From the NCBI GenBank assembly GCA_900755895.1, contig CAAEIG010000095.1, positions 1 through 8,257 of the forward strand: a stretch of DNA of 8,257 nt, given 5' to 3'. This document shows, piece after piece, positions 1 through 5,952 of this stretch. The stretch's first letter is position 1. Every line of letters starts with the position of its first letter. The DNA comes from Clostridia bacterium. GTDB taxonomy: Bacteria > Bacillota > Clostridia > Oscillospirales > Acutalibacteraceae. Both the position numbers and the translations under genes were made by a program. The notes under the pieces were generated by a model. The model was not told the DNA's origin. It was given only the letters and a program-made list of their open reading frames with translations, and made no database searches.

Positions 1-621
1 GCCTTGCCGGGCAGCGCGCGGGGCTGCGCCAACATTAACCGCATCTTTGTCCACGAGTCCATCCATGACGAGTTTGTGAAGCTGCTTCTGGAGGACGTGA
101 AGAAGATCCAGGTGGGCTGGGGCGACGACATGCCCAACGCCATGGGTCCCATGATCAACGTCAAGACCCGGGACCGCATGATCCATCTGGTGGAGGAGGC
201 CCAGAGCCAGGGAGCCAAGCTCCTCTACGGCGGCAATATCCCCGAATTGCCCGACAACCTGAAGAACGGCGCCTTCTTTGTTCCCGCCGTCCTGGATGGG
301 GTGACCGACGAGATGTCCATCACCCAGCAGGAGATCTTCGGCCCCATCTACTCCATCCTCACCTTTAAGGATCTGGATGAGGTCATTGAGCGCTCCAACA
401 AGACCGACTTGGGCCTCACCGGCTATCTGTTTACCCACGACTCCCGGGTCATCGGCCGGGTGATCGAGGAGGTGGAAGTGGGCGAGCTGCAGGTGAACGA
501 TCCGGGTGCCGGCCCCAACATGCCCCACATCGGCATCAAGCAGAGCGGTCTGGGCTGTGACCGCGGCAAGTGGTCCCTGGACGAGTATTACGACATCCGG
601 CGTATTTCCATCCAGCCCTAA
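1..621 (+). CDS. Aldehyde dehydrogenase family protein, C-terminal part (5' end outside window)
   Basis: The window opens inside this gene, in frame from base 1. About 206 C-terminal residues are present of a family usually 470-500 residues long. NAD(P)-dependent aldehyde dehydrogenases oxidise aldehydes to carboxylates in the cytoplasm. Visible family features are the likely catalytic Cys at residue 9 of the fragment, followed by NINRIFVHESI (the usual C-x4-R-x2-V block), the EIFGP cofactor-site motif at residues 111-115, and the late G-x-KxSGLG segment near residues 177-184. The Rossmann cofactor domain and the general-base Glu lie upstream, so substrate and NAD/NADP preference cannot be read. 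The Cys context is ARGC instead of the common GQxC. The gene ends at TAA 619-621, fifteen bases before a strong terminator, so it probably closes its own transcript and is not part of the hydratase operon. The family call is secure; the substrate is unknown. Confidence 0.9.
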   Translation, partial: ALPGSARGCANINRIFVHESIHDEFVKLLLEDVKKIQVGWGDDMPNAMGPMINVKTRDRMIHLVEEAQSQGAKLLYGGNIPELPDNLKNGAFFVPAVLDGVTDEMSITQQEIFGPIYSILTFKDLDEVIERSNKTDLGLTGYLFTHDSRVIGRVIEEVEVGELQVNDPGAGPNMPHIGIKQSGLGCDRGKWSLDEYYDIRRISIQP

Positions 622-635
622 ATAACCCGATAAAC

Positions 636-677
636 GGCGCGGATGGCATGATAAACCTGCCATCCGCGCCTGTTTTA
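636..677 (+). terminator. Rho-independent terminator after the aldehyde dehydrogenase gene
   Basis: A perfect 13-bp stem pairs GGCGCGGATGGCA (636-648) with TGCCATCCGCGCC (658-670). The loop has 9 bases and the tail is TGTTTTA. The stem is very GC-rich and starts 15 bases after the stop codon. The opposite strand also has T-rich sequence after the stem, so it may work both ways. Confidence 0.88.
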
Positions 678-698
678 TCCCATTTTCAGGGAAGCAGG

Positions 699-714
699 TT
701 TGGCAGCTGCCAAA
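699..714. promoter_or_regulatory. Perfect 16-bp palindrome, candidate operator
   Basis: TTTGGCAGCTGCCAAA is its own reverse complement and lies in the non-coding leader, 20 bases beyond the upstream terminator and about 250 bases before the hydratase start. An uninterrupted 16-bp palindrome is unlikely by chance in about 340 non-coding bases, and without a loop it is poorly suited to form an RNA hairpin. It therefore looks like a binding site for a dimeric regulator. It does not match CcpA cre boxes or the sigma-54 GG-N10-GC pattern. The cognate regulator is unknown. Confidence 0.45.
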
Positions 715-846
715 TTATAGTCGGTTTCTGCCCGGCATTCTGCCCCAAGAGATCGTTTGAGTTTCTAGAGGAACTTCCTGCTTGATGAAAAAAAGAATAG
801 GATGCCTTTTGCGCTTTATACACTTCTTGGGGAGTGCCTCCCCCAT

Positions 847-875
847 TTGACCCACGGAGAGAATTGGTTTAGATG
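847..875 (+). promoter_or_regulatory. Weak candidate promoter for the hydratase-icd operon
   Basis: TTGACC (847-852, five of six matches to TTGACA) is followed after 17 bases by TAGATG (870-875, three of six matches to TATAAT). Spacing is ideal but the -10 is poor. It is the best sigma-A-like pair I found between the terminator and the ATG. Transcription would begin near 882, giving a leader of about 80 bases. Confidence 0.25.
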
Positions 876-963
876 CTCTGTCTATCTTAAGTCAATTCCA
901 GAGAAAAATGCCGTGGTTTAGAGGCACACAGTATCACCCGAGATAAGGGAGAAGTGTTACAAT

Positions 964-3204
964 ATGATTACTTGTTATGAGTCAGGAACATTCCTGGTTA
1001 ATGGAGTTCCCAGCAATACCGCACCCGTTTCCTCACAAGAGGCCAAACAGGAGACGATGGCGTACCGGATTCTTCAGGCTCACAGCCAGTCTCCGGATCC
1101 CAACAAGCTGCAGATCAAATTTGACGCCATGGTCTCTCATGACATTACCTACGTAGGCATTATTCAGCAGGCCCGGGCCTCGGGCATGAAGGAGTTCCCC
1201 ATTCCCTACGCCCTGACCAACTGCCACAACAGCCTATGCGCTGTGGGCGGCACCATCAATGAGGACGATCACGTGTTCGGCCTGTCCGCCGCCAAGAAGT
1301 ACGGAGGCATTTACGTCCCCGCCAACCAGAGCGTCATCCACTCCTACGCCCGGGAGGAGCTGGCCAAGTGCGGAGCCATGATCCTGGGCTCTGACTCCCA
1401 CACCCGTTACGGAGCCCTGGGCACCCTGGCGGTAGGGGAGGGGGGGCCCGAGCTGGCCAAGCAGCTGCTCAAGGGCACCTGGGATGTGAATCTACCCGAG
1501 GTGGTGCTGGTGTACCTCACCGGCGAGCCCCGCCACGGCATCGGCCCCCAGGACGTGGCCCTGGCCCTCATCAAGGCTACCTTTGCCTCCGGCTTTGTGA
1601 ACAACCGGGTGCTGGAGTTTGTGGGCCCGGGCATCCGCAGCCTGCCCATCGACTTCCGCAACGGCATCGACGTGATGACCACTGAGACCACCTGCCTGTC
1701 CTCCATCTGGGAGACCGACGAGGTCACGAAAGGCTTCTATGAAGCCCATCAGCGGCCCCAGGACTACAAGCCCCTGAAACCCGGCAATGTGGCCTGGTAC
1801 GACCGGATGATTCACATTGAGCTGGACAAGGTAGAGTCCATGATTGCCCTGCCCTTCCATCCTTCCAACGCCTACACCATCCACGAGTTCCTGGAGAACG
1901 CCGACGAGATCCTCTCGGAGATTGAGGCGGACGGACAGCGCCGTTTCCCAAAGGCCCGCATCCAGTTGCGGGACAAGATTCACGACGGCGGCGTGTGGGC
2001 AACCCAGGGCATCATCGCCGGCTGCTCCGGCGGCCTGTTTGACAACATTGACGAGGCGGCCCAGATCCTGAAGGGGGGCAGCGTGGGCAATGACACGTTC
2101 ACCCTGTCGGTGTATCCCACCTCGGTGCCTGTGTCTCTGGAGCTCACCCGCATCGGGGCCACTGCCGCCCTGCTGGAGACCGGAGCCATCATCAAGCCAA
2201 GCTTCTGCGGCCCCTGCTTCGGGGCGGGGGATGTGCCCGCCAACAACGGCCTGTCCCTGCGCCACACTACCCGGAACTTCCCCAATCGGGAGGGCTCCAA
2301 GCCCGGCGAGGGCCAGTTTGCCGGCGTGTGCCTGATGGACGCCCGGTCCATTGCCGCTACGGCGGCCAACGGAGGCAGAATCACCGCCGCCACCGACTTG
2401 GACTACACTGTGGAGCACCACCCCTATCACTTCGACCGGACTGTCTATGACAACCGAATTTACTACGGCTTCGGCAAGGCGGACCCCTCGGTGGAGCTGG
2501 TCATGGGCCCCAACATCACCGACTGGCCCAAGATGTACCCCCTCACCGACAACATCCTGTTGGAGCTGGCGGCGGTCATTCACGACCCGGTGACCACCAC
2601 CGACGAACTGATCCCCTCCGGGGAGACCTCCTCCTACCGGTCCAACCCCATCCGCCTGTCCGAGTTTGCCCTGTCCCGCCGTGTGCCCGAGTATGTGGGC
2701 CGGGCCAAGGCGGTGGCCCAGGTGGAGGAACAGCGCCGGGCAGGCTCCAAGCCCGAGAAGCTGGTGAAGCTCCTGTCTGCGGTGGGAGACGGGGAGAAGC
2801 TGATGGCCAACACCCAGTTTGGCTCCTGCGTCTTTGCCAACAAGCCTGGAGATGGCTCCGCCCGGGAGCAGGCGGCCTCCTGCCAGAAGGTGCTGGGGGG
2901 CTTCGCCAACATCTGCTACGAGTTTGCCACCAAGCGTTATCGCAGCAACTGCATCAACTGGGGCATCCTGCCCTTCACCCTAGACCAGAACGTGCCCTTC
3001 CCCTATGAGGACGGGGACTGCGTCTATGTGCCCAACATCCGCAAAGCGGTGGAGGAGGGGCAGGAAAACATTCCCGCCAAGGTGATCCGGAAGGACGGGA
3101 GCGTGGAGGACCTGATGCTCCACATCACCGGCCTGACCCCGGACGAGAAGGAAATTATTCTGGACGGCTGCCTGATGAACTACTACGCGGCCCGCCAGCA
3201 GTGA
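964..3204 (+). CDS. Aconitase-superfamily hydratase (YbhJ-like, 746 aa)
   Basis: This is a cytoplasmic [4Fe-4S] hydro-lyase of the aconitase superfamily, of the roughly 750-residue 'hydratase' type related to E. coli YbhJ and not a standard AcnA or AcnB. The three cluster ligands are visible: Cys354 in AGCSGG, and Cys415 and Cys418 in FCGPCFG. Their spacing (61 and 3) closely matches mitochondrial aconitase 358/421/424. SDSHT (143-147) matches the aconitase DSHT substrate loop. The C-terminal swivel domain has GSAREQ (631-636), corresponding to the catalytic GSSREH with the Ser and Arg kept and His changed to Gln, followed by a YRSN block near 659-662. The start at 964 is preferred because the first residues (YESGTFLVNG) resemble this subfamily's N-terminus. 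An ATG at 1057 has an AGGAG only 3 bases away and is a less likely alternative. Isocitrate dehydrogenase begins 18 bases downstream, which argues for citrate/isocitrate interconversion, but the true substrate is an inference. Confidence 0.87.
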   Translation: MITCYESGTFLVNGVPSNTAPVSSQEAKQETMAYRILQAHSQSPDPNKLQIKFDAMVSHDITYVGIIQQARASGMKEFPIPYALTNCHNSLCAVGGTINEDDHVFGLSAAKKYGGIYVPANQSVIHSYAREELAKCGAMILGSDSHTRYGALGTLAVGEGGPELAKQLLKGTWDVNLPEVVLVYLTGEPRHGIGPQDVALALIKATFASGFVNNRVLEFVGPGIRSLPIDFRNGIDVMTTETTCLSSIWETDEVTKGFYEAHQRPQDYKPLKPGNVAWYDRMIHIELDKVESMIALPFHPSNAYTIHEFLENADEILSEIEADGQRRFPKARIQLRDKIHDGGVWATQGIIAGCSGGLFDNIDEAAQILKGGSVGNDTFTLSVYPTSVPVSLELTRIGATAALLETGAIIKPSFCGPCFGAGDVPANNGLSLRHTTRNFPNREGSKPGEGQFAGVCLMDARSIAATAANGGRITAATDLDYTVEHHPYHFDRTVYDNRIYYGFGKADPSVELVMGPNITDWPKMYPLTDNILLELAAVIHDPVTTTDELIPSGETSSYRSNPIRLSEFALSRRVPEYVGRAKAVAQVEEQRRAGSKPEKLVKLLSAVGDGEKLMANTQFGSCVFANKPGDGSAREQAASCQKVLGGFANICYEFATKRYRSNCINWGILPFTLDQNVPFPYEDGDCVYVPNIRKAVEEGQENIPAKVIRKDGSVEDLMLHITGLTPDEKEIILDGCLMNYYAARQQ

Positions 3205-3222
3205 CAGCTTTAAGGAGGAGCT

Positions 3223-4428
3223 ATGGAAAAAATCAAAATGACCACTCCCATCGTGGAGATGGACGGGGATGAGATGACCCGAATCCTGTGGCAGATGATC
3301 AAGGAGAAGCTGATCCTGCCCTATGTGGACCTGAAGACGGAATACTATGACCTATCCCTGCTCAACCGTAACGCCACCGGGGACCAGGTGACCATTGATT
3401 CTGCTCTGGCCGCTAAGAAGTACGGCGTAGCTGTGAAGTGCGCCACCATCACCCCCAACAAGCAGCGCATGGAGGAGTACCCCCAGCTCACCCAGATGTG
3501 GAAGAGCCCCAACGTGACCATCCGCTCCATCATCGGCGGAACTGTGTTCCGCACCCCCATTCTGGTGGATGCCATCAAGCCGGCGGTAAAGTCCTGGAAG
3601 CGGCCCATCACGGTGGCCCGCCACGCCTTCGGCGACGTGTATGAGAGCGTGGCCATGACCACCGACGAGCCCGGTGTGTGCACCCTGTCCTTCCGGGGGG
3701 TGTCCGGCAAGGAGCAGACCCTCACTGTCCAGAAGTCGGACAGCCCGGCGGTGTGGGCGGCAGAGTACAATCTAGATTCTAGTATCCGGGACTTTGCCAA
3801 ATCCTGCTTTGAGTATGCGGTGAATCAGAAGCAGGACCTGTGGTTCTGTACTAAAGACACCATCGCCAAGGTGTACGACGGCCGCTTCCGCACCATCTTC
3901 CAGGAGGAGTATGAGAAGAACTATCAGGCTAAATTTGAGCAGTTGGGTCTGAAGTACTTCTACACCCTCATCGACGACGCCATTGCCCGCTGCATCCGCA
4001 GCGAAGGCGGCTTCATCTGGGCCCTGAAAAACTACGACGGCGACGTGATGAGCGATCTGGTATCCACCGCCTTCGGATCTCTGGCCATGATGACCTCGGT
4101 GTTGGTGTCCCCTGACGGTACTATGGAGTTTGAGGCCTCCCACGGTACTGTAACTCAGCACTATTACCGCTGGCAGAAGGGGGAGAAGACCTCTACCAAC
4201 CCCATCGCCACCATCTTCGCTTGGACGGGCGGCCTGCGCCGCCGGGGAGAGCTGGACAATCTGCCCGAGCTGTCCGCTTTCGCCCAGCGTTTGGAGGACG
4301 CATGCCTGAAGACCATCAACGACGGCATTATGACTAAGGATCTTGTCAATCTGGCAGAGCCTGGAGTCAAAGTCACTGCGGTGAATTCTGAGGAGTTCTT
4401 TGATGCGATCGTGGCGCGAATGGCCTAA
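3223..4428 (+). CDS. icd: Isocitrate dehydrogenase, eukaryotic-type (type II) homodimeric, 401 aa
   Basis: Oxidative decarboxylation of isocitrate to 2-oxoglutarate in the cytoplasm. Length and sequence fit the IDH1-like family, usually NADP-dependent and about 400 residues. Motifs in order are VEMDGDEMTR (11-20), the substrate loop KSPNVTIR (94-101), GGTVFR, ARHAFGD with Arg133 equivalent to human IDH1 Arg132, the metal-site NYDGDVMSD segment, and EASHGTVTQHY near 306-315. Two things are odd. The loop Gly (IDH1 Gly97) is Val98. The residues aligned with 2'-phosphate contacts Lys260 and Arg314 are Arg259 and Gln312, while His315 is kept as His313. NADP preference is therefore less certain than the family name suggests. 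The gene follows the hydratase by 18 bases with AGGAGG at 3213-3218, only 4 bases before the ATG. That start is supported by family alignment (MEKIKM). The last 100 bases are lower in GC than the body. Confidence 0.94.
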   Translation: MEKIKMTTPIVEMDGDEMTRILWQMIKEKLILPYVDLKTEYYDLSLLNRNATGDQVTIDSALAAKKYGVAVKCATITPNKQRMEEYPQLTQMWKSPNVTIRSIIGGTVFRTPILVDAIKPAVKSWKRPITVARHAFGDVYESVAMTTDEPGVCTLSFRGVSGKEQTLTVQKSDSPAVWAAEYNLDSSIRDFAKSCFEYAVNQKQDLWFCTKDTIAKVYDGRFRTIFQEEYEKNYQAKFEQLGLKYFYTLIDDAIARCIRSEGGFIWALKNYDGDVMSDLVSTAFGSLAMMTSVLVSPDGTMEFEASHGTVTQHYYRWQKGEKTSTNPIATIFAWTGGLRRRGELDNLPELSAFAQRLEDACLKTINDGIMTKDLVNLAEPGVKVTAVNSEEFFDAIVARMA

Positions 4429-4459
4429 AGTGTTGACGTGAGTTATAGTCTGTTATGTT

Positions 4460-4504
4460 ATCCTGTCCTTCCGGTCTTAACCTGGAAGGACAGGATGGTT
4501 ATTT
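4460..4504 (+). terminator. Rho-independent terminator after icd
   Basis: A perfect 13-bp stem pairs ATCCTGTCCTTCC (4460-4472) with GGAAGGACAGGAT (4484-4496). The loop has 11 bases and is itself partly able to pair (GGT/ACC). The tail GGTTATTT is only moderately U-rich, so termination may be partial and some read-through into the glutamate dehydrogenase genes is possible. Confidence 0.75.
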
Positions 4505-4538
4505 CAAGAAAGTGGGAAAACCATAAAATGTTTTATTT

Positions 4539-4550
4539 AGCATATATGCT
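4539..4550. promoter_or_regulatory. 12-bp palindrome in the gdhA leader, candidate operator or promoter element
   Basis: AGCATATATGCT is a perfect palindrome 44 bases before the gdhA start, in the AT-rich 97-base interval after the icd terminator. This interval must carry any gdhA promoter. The palindrome contains TATATG, which could double as a -10 element, but no good -35 lies at the right distance. It may be a regulator site; AT-rich palindromes also arise by chance more easily. Confidence 0.3.
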
Positions 4551-4593
4551 TTTGGTTTCGACAAGCTGATAAAATGGTTGGGAGGTATCTGAT

Positions 4594-5940
4594 ATGAACA
4601 TTCGCAATCCATATTTGGAACAGTTAATGGAACGTGTAATTCAGCGAAACCCCCATGAGTTTGAATTTCACCAATCTGTACAAGAAGTGCTGACTTCTCT
4701 ATCGGCCGTTGTAGATGCCCATCCGGAATACATTCAAGAGGGAGTTATGGACTGCCTAGTGGAGCCAGAGCGAATCATCAAGTTCCGGGTACCGTGGGAG
4801 GATGACCAAGGGAAAATTCATGTGAACCGGGGCTACCGTATTCAGTTTAGCAGTGCCATTGGCCCCTATAAGGGAGGCTTGCGATTTCATCCTTCGGTGA
4901 ATGAGAGCATCATTAAATTTTTGGGATTCGAACAAGTATTTAAAAACAGCCTTACAGGTCTTCCGATCGGAGGTGGCAAGGGAGGAAGTGATTTTGACCC
5001 TAAAGGAAAATCTGATAACGAGGTCATGCGGTTTTGTCAGAGTTTTATGTCGGAGTTGGCCAAATATATAGGGCCTGACACCGATGTACCGGCTGGAGAT
5101 ATCGGTGTAGGTGGTCGGGAGATAGGCTATCTCTTCGGGGAGTACAAACGGTTGCGCAATGAATTCACTGGTGCAATTACCGGCAAAGGATTGAGCTACG
5201 GAGGTAGCCTTGCAAGAACCGAAGCTACAGGCTATGGTCTATGTTACCTGACAGATAACATGCTCCAAGATGCGGGGCGTAGTTTTGAAAATGCTACCGT
5301 TGTGATCTCCGGCTCAGGTAACGTGGCTATTTATGCCTGTGAGAAAGCCACTGCGCTTGGAGCAAAAGTGGTTGCAATGTCTGATTCCAATGGTTATATA
5401 TATGACCCAGACGGCATTGATCTGGTCAGTATTAAGGAGATCAAAGAGGTCAAGCGTCAACGCATTCGGGTTTATGTTGATACTCATCCCAAGGCCGAGT
5501 ATCATGAAGGTTCCTCTGGCATTTGGAATATTCCCTGTAACATTGCTCTACCATGTGCTACTCAAAATGAGTTAACAGGTAATGCTGCAAAAACTCTTGT
5601 TATCAACGGATGCTTTGCTGTGGCCGAAGGAGCTAATATGCCGTGTACACCTGAAGCTGTGGAAATTTTCCAAGCTGCTGGCTCACTTTTTGCCCCAGCT
5701 AAAGCAGCCAATGCAGGAGGTGTGGCAGTGTCTGCTCTGGAGATGAGTCAAAACTCCATGCGGCTGTACTGGAGTTTTGAGGAAGTTGACAACCACCTAA
5801 AGAAGATCATGGGCGACCTGTATCAGAATGTAGTCAGCGCTGCCCAGGAATACGGGATGGCTCACGATCTAGTGGCCGGAGCCAACATCGCCGGCTTCCT
5901 GAAGGTGGCCGACTCCATGCTGGCCTATGGCCTGGTGTAA
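4594..5940 (+). CDS. gdhA: Glutamate dehydrogenase, NADP-type, catalytically intact (448 aa)
   Basis: Interconverts 2-oxoglutarate plus ammonium and glutamate; cytoplasmic hexamer of family I, full length. All core residues are present: Lys93 in GPYKGGLRFHP, Lys117, the catalytic Lys129 in GGGKGGSDFD, Asp169 in PAGDIGVG, the RTEATG motif, the Rossmann GSGNVA, Asn373 in AANAGGV, and Ser380 in SALEMSQNS. The segment SDSNG after the Rossmann beta strands resembles NADP-dependent enzymes such as E. coli GdhA and differs from the SGPDG of NAD-dependent C. symbiosum GDH. The start is supported by GGGAGG at 4580-4585, 8 bases before the ATG. The gene follows the hydratase-icd operon across a terminator and would consume the 2-oxoglutarate made there. 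It is clearly lower in GC than its neighbours: two 60-base samples of the body give 45 percent, against about 58 percent in its last 120 bases. That suggests a different history or expression class. Confidence 0.95.
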   Translation: MNIRNPYLEQLMERVIQRNPHEFEFHQSVQEVLTSLSAVVDAHPEYIQEGVMDCLVEPERIIKFRVPWEDDQGKIHVNRGYRIQFSSAIGPYKGGLRFHPSVNESIIKFLGFEQVFKNSLTGLPIGGGKGGSDFDPKGKSDNEVMRFCQSFMSELAKYIGPDTDVPAGDIGVGGREIGYLFGEYKRLRNEFTGAITGKGLSYGGSLARTEATGYGLCYLTDNMLQDAGRSFENATVVISGSGNVAIYACEKATALGAKVVAMSDSNGYIYDPDGIDLVSIKEIKEVKRQRIRVYVDTHPKAEYHEGSSGIWNIPCNIALPCATQNELTGNAAKTLVINGCFAVAEGANMPCTPEAVEIFQAAGSLFAPAKAANAGGVAVSALEMSQNSMRLYWSFEEVDNHLKKIMGDLYQNVVSAAQEYGMAHDLVAGANIAGFLKVADSMLAYGLV

Positions 5941-5950
5941 GGGGGTGATC
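5941..5950 (+). promoter_or_regulatory. Strong ribosome binding site deciding the GTG start of the second gdh
   Basis: GGGGGTGATC directly follows the gdhA stop codon. It matches the anti-Shine-Dalgarno complement GGAGGTGATC at nine of ten bases. The purine core ends 7 bases before the GTG at 5953. This makes GTG the start although no ATG is in frame nearby, and it indicates that the second gene is efficiently translated. Confidence 0.75.
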
Positions 5951-5952
5951 CT

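Larger units (their letters stand above)
678..963. other. Gene-free leader between terminator and hydratase gene
   Basis: This is about 285 bases with no convincing gene. It is less GC-rich than the flanking genes. It holds the 16-bp palindrome at 699-714, a short GGGGAG/CTCCCC hairpin with a 3-base loop at 829-843, a TTGACC box at 847-852 that could be a -35 element, and a near-identical 12-mer direct repeat at 865-876 and 914-925. A purine-rich ribosome binding site (AAGGGAG, 945-951) lies 12 bases before the ATG at 964, a rather long spacing. I recognise no riboswitch or T-box. Confidence 0.6.

Noticed and set aside
829..843. GGGGAG/CTCCCC hairpin as a terminator.
   Set aside because: The stem is only 6 bp with a 3-base loop and there is no T-run after it.
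785..850. Possible 21-residue leader peptide (ATG 785, TGA 848-850) beginning MKKRIG in the hydratase leader.
   Set aside because: The nearest purine-rich site is about 12 bases away, there is no run of regulatory codons, and no attenuator hairpin with a U-run follows.
1492..2583. Long minus-strand open frame (363 codons) inside the hydratase gene, and a similar one of 307 codons inside the second gdh (6253-7176).
   Set aside because: These are antisense shadows of GC-rich coding sequence: low-complexity Gly/Val/His composition, no ribosome binding site, no recognisable domain, and the plus-strand proteins are unmistakable.
4433..4461. TTGACG, 17 bases, TGTTAT as a promoter for gdhA.
   Set aside because: Transcription would start near 4468, inside the terminator stem; the hairpin fits better as the end of the icd transcript.
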